Source: Sipunculus nudus (Eukaryota > Annelida > Sipuncula > Golfingiida > Sipunculidae). From it: 64,000 bases of DNA. Of this stretch, positions 34,269-46,443 are shown piece by piece. The stretch spans positions 49,294,695-49,358,694 of the forward strand of contig CM049316.1 of the NCBI GenBank assembly GCA_026874595.1. Reading direction: 5' to 3'. Both the position numbers and the translations under genes were made by a program. Position 1 is the stretch's first letter. Each line of letters opens with the position of its first letter. Below the pieces are notes generated by a model. It was not told the DNA's origin, did no database searches, and worked only from the letters and a program-made list of their open reading frames with translations.

Positions 34269-34628
34269 TCAATTTGCCGGACCTGTGCTTGCTCCTTGTG
34301 TGCCACAGATAGGGGTGATTACGCCATTTATAATCAGGCGTCCTTGCCAGAAGCGAACCTTTTCTTTGTCCAGATATGCTTGACGCATTTGGTTTGCCGC
34401 TTTCTTTTCCAAATAATAATCTGCCTTTGTCAAGTCCTCCATGAAATAGCAGTCATTCCCGTTTCTGTTGCGGTACTTGTTCTTTTGTGTCTTGAGCACC
34501 TTGTTTCTGTCAGGCCTGGCAAGGAACTTTGCAATAATGTGCCTATGTACCCTGGTTTCCTTTTTCCCGGTCTTGTGTGCTTTTTCAATAGACTGCACAA
34601 TATTTTCAATATTCATGTCTCCCAATAA
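34269..34628 (-). pseudogene. Non-LTR retrotransposon ORF1-like fragment
   Basis: A 118-codon frame on the minus strand reads ENIVQSIEKAHKTGKKET, RHIIAKFLARPDRNKVLK, then FMEDLTKADYYLEKKAANQM and VRFWQGRLIINGVI. The order 'I-E-x-A-H-R/K-x-G ... R-x-I-I-x-K-F-x-x-x-x-x-R ... D-L-T/S ... V-R-F-x-x-G-x-L-x-I-x-G' is that of LINE ORF1 proteins (RRM plus C-terminal domain), which bind RNA. The usual N-terminal coiled coil is missing; a family A head abuts its first codons at 34631. It is a fragment, antisense to the host gene. Confidence 0.7.
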
Positions 34629-34630
34629 TT

Positions 34631-36578
34631 AGCTCAGCTGACTATAAGTCATCTGAGCTATAGTCGTGGTCCATTGTCTGTCGTCCATCCGTCTAGCCGT
34701 CCGGATGTCCGTCCGTAAGACTGACACATTTCGAAACCATTGGACCTAAGAATCTGAAATTCGGCATACAGTTAGATTTCCCCAAAATCTCCTACCATGC
34801 CAAAAATTGGGTCAATAGGACTTTGTTCCTTCGAGTTATTTAAAAATATAAAATTGGTACCTTAAATTTTGCCCAACTTTGGCCAAGGCTCGTTTTTTCA
34901 TGTAAGAACTGTGGATTTAATTTTCACAGCATGTACACATAAGGATTTAATCTGTTAAAATCTGAAATTTGAAAATAAAAGCTGCAAAATTAGGCTAGTT
35001 ATTGAATTTTTTTAGAGGCTCTTGTTGTATTCCCTTACATTGTCAAGCAGTCCACTTTAGTGACTGTAGGTCATTCAATGCATATCTCTGTGCACCCCAG
35101 GCTGTTGACATAATGTTAGATGTCCCAAAGATCTCCTACCAAGCTGAAAACTGGGTCTTTGCAACTTTGTACCTTTGAGAATATAAGGAAAAACCTCAAT
35201 TTTTTATTGAAAACATATTTTCACACTTCAGGACTGCCTATTATCAATACCACTCATCTGTTTTTCCTCATATTTACCATAAATATTCCTCTATATAGTT
35301 CCTATGTACATGCCAGAAATAAGGTCTGTATTATATAATTAAAAAAATTGATGGGCTCAAACATAATGCATTTTGTAAAAAATCAGGAAAGATATTTGAT
35401 TGCTTAACACAAAACATGTTAAAGCTAAGGACTTTTTTCCAGTAATATAACTTTAATTAATCAAAATTAAATTGTATACCCAAAATTATATCAAAATCTT
35501 TAAAAAATTTTTAAAATATTAGCAAAAATAAAAATTGGTACCTTAATTTTGCCCAACTATGGCCACAGCACGTTTTTTTTTTCCTGTAAGTACTGTGGAT
35601 TTAATTTTCACAGCATGTGCACATAAGGATTAAATCTGTTAAAATCTGAAATTTGAAAATAAAAGCTGCAAAATTAGGCTAGTTATTGAATGTTTTTTGG
35701 AGGCTCTTATTCTATTCCCTTACATTGTCAAGCAGTCCACTTTGGTGACTGTAGGTCATTCAGTGCTGCTCTCTCCTATGAGTTGAGCTTGATCAGGCTG
35801 TCTGCAGTTAATACCATACCACAGGGAGCCTTTTACTCTGGCACCCCCCCCCCCCCCCCCCCCCAATCTGTTGACAGACCTGTACTGTGAACTAGATGAA
35901 TCTTAAAATTAACATTTTTTTTCAGCAACGAGCAGTAACAACGGAGACCCCTCCCCCCACCCACACCTTCAATACACAGGACTAATAAACAAGATGAATC
36001 TTATAATTTTAATGTTAAATAAATTCTTTTTGATGAGACTTGGACAATTTTGATTGTTTTAAAGAAAAAAAAAATTCAGGAATTTAATCCTAATATTCAA
36101 ATGTGATAAAATATTAGGATCTAATGTAAGTGCTAACTGACAAGATTTAAGAAGATATGAATACTTTGTAGCATTTCATTCATATCTCTTAAAGTTGGCG
36201 GGGCCTAGGTGTGAATAACAATGTTAACTTAGTATTAAAATTAGGAATATTGGTCAAACTTTGTGGGATTAATTTTTAACTCATATGGCCATATATTTAA
36301 CTTTTGAAAACTTAATTACCGTCACACATTATTTGTTTATGGAATGTTACTTTTATATAACACTTACCGTGGGCCTATTTGTTTCCTTGGTGCATCACTA
36401 AATGGTTTAGCTCATGTCCATTATTCTATAATTTACAGAGTTTCATTTTAGCAGGGCCATTTTCTCATAGCTTTTCTAATGATAATATACATGAAAAACC
36501 AAAAGAAATAAAAATATTTTGCAGTTAGTAATATTTTCCAAAATTCAGCTGAGCGATGTGACCCATGGGTCCCTTGTT
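34631..36578 (+). mobile_element. Family A element, complete ends
   Basis: Head AGCTCAGCTGACTATAAG, a CGTCCATCCGTCTAGCCGTC stretch, and two tandem copies of an interior block (ACAGCATGTxCACATAAGGA ... GGAGGCTCTT at 34928-35030 and 35610-35710). A C21 run lies at 35844-35864. The end is TTCAGCTGAGCGATGTG, ACCCATGGGT, CCCTTGTT. The 36055-36578 part equals 44610-45173. Confidence 0.75.
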
Positions 36579-36589
36579 TTTTATCATAA

Positions 36590-36779
36590 ATTGCTTTGGC
36601 CACCAAAGATGCCATGTTGTGGCATTATTTTCTTTTAAATTCAGTTTAAACATTTGTGATTTAAAAATAATAAAATATATATGTATGCAAAATTGACCTG
36701 ATGTGAGCTAAACTCAGGATAAATAATGATGCAACTTACAATTCTAATATTTTAACCCATATTTTCAGATTTTTTTATT
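36590..36779 (+). repeat. Family A host copy, left of a nested insertion
   Basis: It matches 885-1070. It is interrupted at TTTTTTTATT by the next element and resumes at 39401 (ACAAATTTATAAAACTTGTA). Confidence 0.7.
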
Positions 36780-39400
36780 AGCTCAGCTGACTATAAGTCA
36801 TCTGAGCTATAGTCTTGGTCCATTGTCCGTCGTCTGTCCGTCCCTCTGTCCGTCTGTCCGTCCGTCCGTAGATGTCCCACGTTTTAAAACCGTAAGACCT
36901 AGGAATCCAAAATACGGAATAATGTTAGATGTCCCCAAGATCTCCTACCAAGCCAAAAACTGGGTCTTTGCGACTTTGTTCCTTTGAGAAATTTAGGAAA
37001 AACCTCAATTTTTTATTAAAAACCTATTTTCACACTTCAGGACTGCCTAATATCAAAACCACTCATCTGTTTTTCCTCATATTTACCATAAATATTCCTC
37101 TTTATAGTTCCTATGTACATGCCAGAAATTATGTCTGTATTATATAATATAAAAAAGTTATGGGCCCAAACATAATGCATTTTGTAAAAAATCAGGAAAG
37201 ATATTTGATCACTTAACACAAAACCTGTTAAAGCTATGGACTTTTTTTACAATAATATAACTTAAATTAATCAAAATTAAATTGTATACCCAAAATTAGA
37301 TCAAAATCTTTTAAATTTTTTAAAATATTAATAAAAATAAAATATTGGTACCTTAAATTTCACCCAACTTTGACCATGGCACGTTTTTTTCCTGTAAGTA
37401 CTGTGGATTTAATTTTAACAGCATGTTTATGTTAGCATTTTGTCTGTTAATGCCAAAAATTTGAAACCAGTTGATCAAAAACTGTAGATTTTATTCAAGT
37501 TTTCAAGCACCATGTAACATATTGTTTATATCAAGCTAGTGTTATGCATTTTGCAAGAGCTCAGCTCCCCAGCTTCAGCTCTCAGTTCCTAAAATTTGAC
37601 ATACAATTAGATGTCTCCAAAATCCCCTACCATGCCAAGAATTTGGTCACTAGGACTCAATACCCTCGAGATATTAATGAAAACCTTCATTTTTCCATTA
37701 AAAACCCATTGTTACACTTCAAGACTGCCTAATATCAAAACCACTGATCTGACTTTAAACATATATAATATTTATATTTTTCTATACATTCTCTATGCAC
37801 ATGCCAGAAATGATGTCAGTATTGCGTAATTGTTTTAAGTTATGGGCCCAAACATAATGCACTTTGTAAAAAATCAAGAAATATATTTACTCCCTTAACA
37901 AGGGGATTGCTGAAGCTAGAGATTTTTTGTCAGGGATGTAACATTATTTAATCAAGATTCAATTGAATACCCAAAATTAGTTCTGAATTTTTCAAATTTT
38001 ATAAGTTATTATAAATATAAAATTAGTACCATAAATTTTGCCCAACTTTGACCATGGCACGTTTGTTTCCTGTGAGCACTGTTGATATAATTTTTCATAT
38101 CATGAACACATAAGGATTTCAGCTTTTTAGTTTAGAAAGCTGAAAGAAATTGGCCAAAAATTGAAGTTTTTATTAATGTTTTTATGAGACAATGTCAGAC
38201 CTTGGTTCTCTCCAGCCCCTCTTGAGTCACCTGTATGTTGACCTTGTTGAACTTTCAGCAAATTATGCATGCTTGAAGCGAGGCATTCACTGGGGCAGCC
38301 AGGCAGCTAATGGCCAGCCACAGTTGATCCAGGTTTCCAACCAAACTCATCTAGTAGTTTTAACCAACAACATGACAATAAACATTAATTAATAAATTTT
38401 TATTGATTTTTAATAACAAATTAAAGAAAAATAGAAAAGGAATTTGTTAGTTTATAATAACAAAAATTAACTTACAGTTACTGATGATATAAGAATCTTG
38501 TTTCGATGGATAGAATGTCACATATTCCAAATAACACCATGCAGTATTTTTCAGTTCAATTTTAATGATAAAAAAGTAAATCATATTTTTCATTACTAAT
38601 CATTAGGGATCATATGAAGGAAATTAATGATAGACAAAGATGCAGTTGATAATATTAATCTAGATTCCTACTGTGTCTAGTGTTTACATTGATGTGAAAT
38701 AAGTCCAAAATGAATATATTTCATTAATTTTTTTTAATATAAATAAAAACCATAAAACCAGGTACTTATGATCATTATTTAAATGTGTGAATTTTGTATA
38801 TTCTGGATTCCCAACATCATTGTTTGGTGAAAACTATATAAATACCAGACATGGTGCAAATACTTTGCAATTGTATTTAAATACGAAAATGAATTTGTAC
38901 TCCATTATAAAATTTCTTGCACAAAGAATGGGAATTCCGGTAAAAATGAAAGTATATGAATACCAGTGCAAATACTTTCAAAATGTATTCATGAATGCAT
39001 TCATGAATATATTCTTTAATATTATTTTAATAATCACTTCAGTTATATTTCATTTTAAAAAATCATACGATTCTCTTGTTATTTTAAATAAAAATTATAT
39101 TTGGGACAATATTTGTAATTTTTTTTTAATAAATAGTTAAACTCTTATATTATATGTGCTGCTTATAAGTTATATGACCAAGTCAAAATCTGTGTTACAA
39201 TAGTACTCCATTTGTTAATAAAATAAATGAAATCAGTCCTCTTCCGTGTCTCCAATGGTACTATCAAAATCATACATAAACAATAACTCATAATACAGCT
39301 TATATTTATTACCACACAAAACCAGCATGTGCCTCATTTCTAAATAATATTTTTTTATTATATATAACAGCTGAGCGCCGTGACCCATAGGTCCCTTGTT
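36780..39400 (+). mobile_element. Long family A element (2.6 kb) nested in another copy
   Basis: Head AGCTCAGCTGACTATAAG with a GTCCGTCTGTCCGTCCGTCC run, ending AACAGCTGAGCGCCGTG, ACCCATAGGT, CCCTTGTT at 39400. It is nearly equal in length and block order to 53138-55760. It includes two tandem ~700-bp interior units, CAAAATCCCCTACCATGCCA and TTGATCCAGG blocks. A 117-codon frame (38787-39140) is AT-rich and shared with other repeat copies, so I do not call it a gene. Confidence 0.8.
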
Positions 39401-39815
39401 ACAAATTTATAAAACTTGTATATTAAAAAAATATGATAAAACTATTAGAGGAAAGGGTGGATATGCTAAAAAAAATAAGGTTTAATATAAACTTAAATGC
39501 ACAAATCCCCTGAAAGTAAAATTAAGATATCAGTCCATTCTGTCCACTTGCCTGTCCATCTGTAAATTTTTCATATGCATCACAGTATCTCAAAACTTTT
39601 TCTATTGTTTTTCTTCACAAGTCTTGTCAGAGTATTAGTTTTACAGTCATATATATTTAGAACTTTACTATAACCAAGTTAGAGTGCCATTTCCTGTTAG
39701 CTTCTCGAGTGCATATATATATGAAAAATGTTACAATAAAAATCAGCATATATTTTGCATTTGCTGAAATTTCAAACTTCAGCTTAGCACCATAACCCAT
39801 GGGTCCCTAATAGAA
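39401..39815 (+). repeat. Family A host copy, right of the nested insertion
   Basis: It matches 1071-1483 and ends TTCAGCTTAGCACCATA, ACCCATGGGT, CCCTAAT near 39815, 150 bp before exon e. Confidence 0.7.
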
Positions 39816-39964
39816 AAATCATCAGAAGAAAACAGAGAGGGTTGGTGGAATGATTCGAGGTTTATATTAGTAAAGCCATTTTTAAGCTTACTTCCTTAAT
39901 AGCAATTTGTATGAATGTTTTGTCATAATTTACCTTTCCCTTGCATACCTCTTGTATTCTTCAG

Positions 39965-40082
39965 CCATACAAGTGGCAGACCAGTTCGTGGTAATGGGAC
40001 CGTGACTCTGGAAGTTCGTCCTCCACTCAGTGAAGTTGACTCAAGCAAAACATTTCCATCCATTAATACTGATATTTCGTTT
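39965..40082 (+). CDS. A2M/TEP/CD109-like gene, exon e (MG3 core)
   Basis: A 118-base exon (acceptor TTCTTCAG, donor GTAAGT) completes a codon from exon d and continues HTSGRPVRGNGTVTLEVRPP, then a Ser/Asp-rich loop ending in TDISF. This is the diagnostic 'Y-T-Y-G-K-P-V-x-G-x-V-T-L/V' motif of MG3 in A2M, C3, TEP and CD109 proteins, with HTSGRPVRGNGTVTL here. It exits in phase 0. The preceding intron is 8.9 kb and is filled with two long family A elements, a non-LTR ORF1 relic and a minisatellite. Confidence 0.9.
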
Positions 40083-40621
40083 GTAAGTTCTAACTGTGCT
40101 GTTTTCTTCCTTGATTACTTTTGGATGTAAATTAATTGGTTGCTTTAATTGTTTAATATATATATATACTACTATATATATATATACTACTAGGACAAAC
40201 TCTGATGGAAGTCTCTACTAGGACAAACTCTGATCATAATGGTCTCATTTCAGCTGGATCAGAGTCTCTACTGGGAAAAAAATCTGAATCTCTTGAATCT
40301 TTAATCAGCCTATAACCAAGTTCATTCATCAAGCACAGGATTAGAAGCTCAGGATTTCAGATCCATGTTTTATACACTATGCCCAGCTGAGTTCTTAAAA
40401 TCATTTAATTATATTTATAAGGCCTAAAAAAAACCTCTTTGTTATTGATATCCTACTGACTCCAACAAAACTTAAAAAGAGTCCAGCAATTTGTTAGGGG
40501 TTTGAGCCTTGGGAGCATAAAAAATCTATCACACATCGTGTTTGATATGAGTCACAAATTTCTGCTATTTCTCTCACAGTAGTGACTCTGTCACTTTGCT
40601 CTATGATCTTAGTGATAATAA

Positions 40622-40689
<68 letters not shown>

Positions 40690-41467
40690 TAGGAGAGTTG
40701 CTCCTAGAAGAAAGTCCAATCAGAGCTTGTCTCCTAGTAGAATTGATGATTCTGCTGGATTGGAGTTTGTCATGTAATATATATATATATGGTTTCATTT
40801 GATAGATACAGGTAGAATCATCCCTGAGAAATCTATCGAGATGTACCCACAAATTTTCAGATAAGTCGGACAATTTTTTTGTCATTTGTGTCATTGAGCC
40901 TATTGCTTGTTCCTGGAATGTGTGAAGTTTACTTTTCTTTTAAAAGTGTCAGGAAGTGTAAACATTTTTATGGATTTAAACAAAATGAAAACATTGATCT
41001 TTATTTTCAGGTCTGTTCACATATTAATTTTGATACAATGCATGACAAGGAATCCACAAAAGTTTTAACCTAACAAAAAGTGTTTCAGGTCAAAACCATG
41101 AAATTTTAAACCCAGTATAAACAGTATAGAAGCGTAGTTAAAGATAAAGAGTGCCACCTATTATCCTTTTCTTGTTTTTGTGCCATTTAATACCCCTGTC
41201 ATTGCCATTTGACAGAACTGTGAGCACTAATGGACAGATTTCTTTTATATTAAACATATACATAGACATAGTTATGGGATGATGTATATTTAAATTTGGG
41301 TCATGACCTTTCCTGTGAGAGTGGCCTTGAATATGGCCATATATTGTGAAAATCACACATAATCATAAATATCTCAATAAGGGATCAAGAAATATGTAGT
41401 TTATATTATTACCATGGGCCACATAGCCTTCCTACAGTAAATTCTTCTTCTAATAATAATTATTGTA
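40083..41467. other. Intron with (TA)n runs and ACTAGGA repeats
   Basis: (TA)n-type runs at 40159-40192 and 40626-40688 are set among CTACTAGGACAAACTCTGAT direct repeats (40187-40235). 41140-41350 shares TAATCCTTTTCTTGTTT-type blocks with 42860-43000 and 42480-42510 (GTCATGACxTTT). No exon. Confidence 0.5.
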
Positions 41468-42373
41468 TCCGCCAAAACGAAGTTTTGCGGATACTATGTT
41501 TTTGACCGGGTTCCGCCGCCGCGGCGTTCGTTTCCGGAGAACTCCTCTGAGACTACTGGACGATTTTTCCGAAACTTACACAAATTATCGGGTCACATGT
41601 GAACTGGTGCCTAACCAAGTGACCTTGACCTCTGACCTCCCCTCTCTGCCCAGCGTCCGTTTGTGCGTCTGTTTCCACACATAAACCCACATATCTCGCG
41701 AACCGTTTGACCGATCAGAAATTTTTTTTACACAAATGTAGCCCTGGGATAGCTTTATAACATCCACAAAAAAAGGTGGCGCCACCTGCAACCATGTTTG
41801 CACTGTGTCCATCTGTTCATCTGCCTTGGGTTAAAATCACTCATATCTCTGCAGTGGTTTGACCAATTCACCTAAAATTTGGCATGCGTATATATCCTAG
41901 ATAGCTTTCTTGATTTTATGACAGGTGGCGCCACCTACATTCACGTTAACGCTGCAGACATCCAAGCTCATATCTCGGGAACCGTTTGACCGAACAGGAA
42001 AAGAATTTCACACAAATGTAGCCCTTGGATAGCTTTATAACATACACAAAAATGGTGGTGCCACCTGCAGCCATTTTTTGCACAGCGTCCATCTGTTTGT
42101 CTGCCTTGGGTTAAAATCACTCATATCTCTGCAGTGGTTTGACCAAATCATCTGTAATTTGGCATGCGTATTCATTCTGGATAGCTTTCTTGATTTTATG
42201 ACAGGTGGCGCCAGCTTCATTCACGTTCACACTGCAGACATTAATGCTTATATCTCCGGACTCGTTTGACCAATCAGGAAAAAAAAATTACACTCAATCC
42301 ATGCCTCACTTCACCCGTCCTTCTCTGATTTTGGCGGATACACATAGTCGCTTGTCGACTACCTGTATTCTAG
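41468..42373 (+). mobile_element. Compact family B (Helitron-like) element with both ends
   Basis: The start TCCGCCAAAACGAAGTTTTG plus CGGA is a perfect 10-bp-stem hairpin with a short loop. A GC-rich GCCGCCGCGGCG and GTCACATGTGAACTGGTGC follow. Then come about two 280-bp units with GGTGGCGCCACC dyads (41777, 41925). The 3' end GGCGGATACACATAGTCGCT continues into the hairpin arm GTCGACTA, 8 bases, then CTAG at 42370-42373. At 906 bp this is the cleanest copy for defining the family. Confidence 0.75.
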
Positions 42374-42987
42374 TTTCATTTATAAATTCATGTGTATAAT
42401 TATACTTCAGCTAATCTCCGCTTTCTGCCTTATTCTATAATGCATAGATATTGGTTATAGGATGTCTATATAAAAAAGGGTCATGACATTTTCTATGAGA
42501 GTGGCCTTCGTCTTGATATTTCCAAATTTGGTAAAAAATAAACAAATACATATTTCTCAAGTGGATTGATGTACTTTCTGAAAATCAAAATGTAATTTGT
42601 CAAATGGTAAGTTGTCAGTGTTCAAAAGTCAGTGACCTTGGCCTTAATTTTCAATGTCAAATCCGTCAAAATATAGGATTTTGTGAACCCAATAACTTTT
42701 GAATTACCATATCTTTTTCCTTCCAATTTTACACAAATTGTTTCCATCAAGACCTCAGATATTGTTTGAAATCTTAAGTATCTCAGGTAAATTGCATTGA
42801 TAATGTTCCAAATATCAAGTTAACCAAAGATTTTTTATAGCATTATCATGTACAGAACACTGGTGGCTCCACCTGTAATCCTTTTCTTGTTTACCCACTT
42901 ATTAATACCCCATCATTGCCTCTTTACAATAGTGTGAGCTGGTCAAAAAACATTACATTTACAGATTTCCTTTTTTACTGTGCACAT
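42374..42987. repeat. Diverged repeat units sharing blocks with 41140-41400
   Basis: GTCATGACATTTTCTATGAG, GAGTGGCCTT and CTGTAATCCTTTTCTTGTTT blocks occur in both places. 42985 onwards is the host of the hAT-like insertion, and the host resumes at 43596. Confidence 0.5.
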
Positions 42988-42995
42988 GCATAGAT

Positions 42996-43595
42996 TAGTG
43001 GTGGGAGTCGGTTCCTTTTTCATAATCAATCATCAGTTTGAGCAAACCGACTGATGATCGATTATTAATCGGTTCAGACAAATAATGCAATTATCAAAGA
43101 AATATGCAATTATCTGTGAAACTCTACATGCGTTTCCCTGGCAGGTATTCTCCTCTCACGCACGAGTGTAACAATCCTTCCATGTATAAAGATACAGACT
43201 AATTTTAAGGATAAAATTAAACGATCAGCAATGTCTGGTAATATCTTTCTATATGGGAGTAAAGAGCATCTAAACGCCATTCCGCGATCTCGTTAGAAAA
43301 TTCTCCACTAATTCTGCTGCTCCCTGCAAGTTCACAGATAAAAGTCCTCCGTTCTCGCATCTACCGTGTCATACTCAGTTACATACGGAAGTTATTTGGG
43401 AACGCAGACTCATTATATGAAGCGCGGAATGTGGTAAAAATGGAAGAATAATTTTTGCCTATAACATAAAGGCATGCATTCTGGAAAGAAAACAATATTA
43501 TGATGTAATCGATAACTGCCTTTGGTATTCGAGCGCTTGAAAGTGGCAGCAAACCGACTGACTTTTGATAAAACTAGATAATCGGCCCACCACTA
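42996..43595. mobile_element. hAT-like MITE (600 bp) with 8-bp target duplication
   Basis: The left end TAGTGGTGGGAGTCGGTT faces a right end whose reverse complement is TAGTGGTGGGCCGATTAT; 10 bp are perfect. The target duplication GCATAGAT lies at 42988-42995 and 43596-43603. Sub-terminal AAACCGACTGA repeats flank the interior. An 8-bp duplication and the TAGTGGTGGG end are typical of hAT elements. There is no transposase. Confidence 0.88.
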
Positions 43596-43692
43596 GCATA
43601 GATATGGGTTATAGGATTGTCTATAAAATTGGGATCATAACCTTCACTATTTGGTAAAAAAAAGATGGAAACAAGTAGTTGGATGTATTTTT

Positions 43693-43875
43693 AACTCAGC
43701 TGACTATAAGTCATCTGAGCTATAGTTGTGGTCCATTGTCTGTCATCCATCTCTCCATCCTGCTGTCCGTCCATAAGACAGGCAAGTTTCGACACCGTTG
43801 AATCCAAAATTCGGCATACTGTTAGATGTCCCCAAAATCCCTACCAATCCTGCTTGCATCTGCGGCTTAGGGTCT
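43693..43875 (+). mobile_element. Family A head relic
   Basis: AACTCAGCTGACTATAAGTC, the CCATCCTGCTGTCCGTCC stretch and the GTTAGATGTCCCCAAAAT block, then truncated. Confidence 0.6.
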
Positions 43876-44105
43876 GTATACATTTTATAAAATTAAAAAT
43901 ACATATATTTAATAATATGTTTTATAATGAAATAGATCCAATTGAGCAAATTTGTAAACTACTAAACTGTCAAAGATTTATCAAAAAGCCAACCAATGAT
44001 CATGGTAATAATATACATCTTATGTTCACACACTGCTCACATGCTTCAATTTTAAGATTAGAGAATGCATGGTTTGGTCACAAAATATTATTTGCAATAA
44101 TTTTT

Positions 44106-45173
44106 AGCTCAGCTGACTATAAGTCATCTGAGCTATAGTCGTACACATAAGGATTTAATCTGTTAAAATCTGAAATTTGAAAATAAAAGCAGCAAAATTA
44201 GGCTAGTTATTGAATTTTTTTGGAGGCTCTTGTTGTATTCCCTTACATTGTCAAGCAGTCCACTTTTGTCACTGTAGGTCATTCAGTGCAGCTCTCTATG
44301 CTCCCCAGGCAGTTCTTATGTAATCCCATCACTGGGGCAAGCCCTCTCTCTTGTTGAGCTTGATCAGGCTGCCTGCAGTTAATACCACAGGGAGCCTTTC
44401 TCCCTCCCCCCCCCCCCCTCCATTCTTTTGACAGACCTGTACTATAAACAAGATGAATCTTATAATTTCACTTTTTTTCAGCAACAAGCAGTAACAACAG
44501 AGACCCCTCCCCCCACCCACCGCTTCAATACACAGGACTAATAAACAAGACGAATCTCATAATTTAATGTTAAATAATTTCTTTTTGTTGAGACTTGGAC
44601 AATTTTGATTTTTTAAAGAAAAAAATGTTCAGGAATTTAATCCTAATATTCAAATGTGATAAAATATTAGGACCTAATGTAAGTGCTAACTGACAAGATT
44701 TAAGAAGATAAAAATACTTGGTAGCATTTCATTCATATCTCTTAAAATTGGCAGGGCCTAGGTGTGAATAACACTGCTAAACTTAGTTTTTAAATTAGGA
44801 ATATTGGTCAAAAGTTGTGGGATTAATTTTTAACTCATATGGCCATATATTTAACTTTTAAAAACTTAATTACCTTCACACATTATTTGTTTATGAAATG
44901 GAACTTTTATATGACACTTATCTTTGGCCCAATTTTTTCCCTTGGTGCATCACTAAATGGTATCAGGCCAAAGGTTTCATTTATTTCACAGTCCATATGC
45001 TTCAGCTCATATCCAATATTCTATAATTTACAGAGTTTCATTTTAGCTGGGCCATTTTCTCTTAGCTTTTCAAATGGTAATATTCATAAAAAACCATAAG
45101 AAATAAAAATATTTTGCAGTTACTAATATTTTCCAAAATTCAGCTGAGCGACGTGACCCATGGGTCCCTTGTT
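44106..45173 (+). mobile_element. Family A element with internal deletion
   Basis: The head AGCTCAGCTGACTATAAG runs only to AGCTATAGTCGT and joins directly to ACACATAAGGATTTAATC. About 250 bp of 5' segment are missing compared with 34631. The rest matches 35620-36578. A poly-C tract lies at 44406-44418. The end is ACCCATGGGT, CCCTTGTT. Exon f begins 130 bp later. Confidence 0.72.
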
Positions 45174-45304
45174 TCAATTATCACTCAAACCCAGTGTAGA
45201 TGAAAAGCCCTTTTGGGGGTTCCTTCCTGACCTATCAGTGTTCTTATATATGTTTTAACCTGATTAGTAAATAAAAGTGTATGAATGATATTATTTCTCT
45301 CCAG

Positions 45305-45539
45305 TTTGAAGGTCGCACAGATATGATGTACAGGGTGGAAGACCTTAGAAACCTGATTGGGAAATCATCTGTTGGTGAACATGAGGTCCATGTCAAAGCC
45401 ACCATATTTGATTGGTTCCTTCTGCAAGACAACTATGGAGAGGCCATCACAGTGGTACACAGTCGCAAGATGACACTGAAGCTTCTAGGAGATGATTCAC
45501 GCACATTTAAACCTGGCTTTCCAGTCTCACTCTATGTCA
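45305..45539 (+). CDS. A2M/TEP/CD109-like gene, exon f (end of MG3, start of MG4)
   Basis: This is the longest exon (235 bases). The acceptor is TTTCTCTCCAG and the chosen donor A|GTAAAT; a GTCAGT three bases earlier is a weaker alternative. It starts FEGRTDMMYRVEDL, continues through a strand reading EHEVHVKATIFDW, and ends with MTLKLLGDDSRTFKPGFPVS and LYV. The 'F/Y-K-P-G-x-P' motif is the family hallmark of the start of MG4. It enters in phase 0 and exits in phase 1. No following exon was found in the remaining 18 kb, so the downstream intron is at least that long. The bait/anaphylatoxin and thioester segments are therefore outside the window, and A2M, TEP and CD109 cannot be told apart here. 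Confidence 0.92.
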
Positions 45540-46079
45540 GTAAATAAATGTTTTGCAGACCTTTATTTAGAGCTAGACATTTTCGACATGTTTAACTTTG
45601 ATATAGGATAACTTAGACAGATCACCTACTATGTCATGCCTCTAACTTATCTAATTAACCCTCCTCTGTGAAGTTAGGATTAATGTTTTGGGCCATTCCT
45701 ATGTGTGTGTCTGCAAGATATCTGAAACAAATGTCACTGATTTCAATTGAAAAGGTCAGGAGTTTGAACATTTCAATGTGGTTAAATCTGACTGTAAATG
45801 CCCAGGCTTTCTGAGAGCTGAAATAGTATTTTCATCTTTTCCATGGACAAGTAGGATAATCTTAACACTATAGTTTTAATATCATGGTGAACATTGCCTT
45901 GGAGATAAGGAATAAACTTTATATAAATTGAGTTTTTTCTCTTAATAGCATCTTTTAGGAACTTCAAATATGTTTATCATAAAATTTGGCATTACAGTAG
46001 AATGCTGTTTTTCCAAACACTTTTTCTTTAATATGTTTTCCAAAATTTTATATGGGGAACTGAAAATTTAATAATTTTT
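45540..46079. other. Intron start; partial pogo-like end
   Basis: 45995-46075 (CAGTAGAATGCTGTTTTTCC ... TATGGGGAACTGAAAAT) resembles the left arm of the element at 21721, without a matching right end. No exon seen. Confidence 0.4.
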
Positions 46080-46443
46080 AGCTCAGCTGACTGAAAGTAA
46101 TCTGAGCTATAGCGATCACTCTTTGTCAGCCTGTCTGTCTGTCTGTCCGTTAACCAGGTATAATTAAAATCTTAACCACTTGACTTGAAATCTTGTAACT
46201 AGACATCCAGGGAGGTCAATGAAAAATCACCATGGAAACCTGAATTTAGGTCTATGTAACTAGATATCCAGGGAGGTTTATGGAAAATCTCCTTGGAACC
46301 CTGAATTTACCCCTGTTACACCTATCTTCCAAGCCGATGCATTGATCACCATGATTCTTTGCATGCATTTTCATCATGGACTGTTTCATCAGTTCCTGCA
46401 GACTGATGGTGCAACCTATTTTTGATAAATTTTACACATTTTT
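46080..46443 (+). mobile_element. Family A2 head segment
   Basis: AGCTCAGCTGACTGAAAGTA, AGCTATAGCGATCACTC and duplicated ATCCAGGGAGGT blocks (46204, 46267). It ends in ACTGATGGTGCAACC before the next family A head. Confidence 0.6.

Noticed and set aside
38787-39140. 117-codon plus-strand frame
   Set aside because: It lies inside a family A element, its DNA recurs at 55150-55500 and 61320-61680 with frame breaks, and the translation is low-complexity and AT-driven.
43728-44138. 136-codon plus-strand frame
   Set aside because: It crosses a family A head, unrelated DNA and another family A head; no conserved motif.
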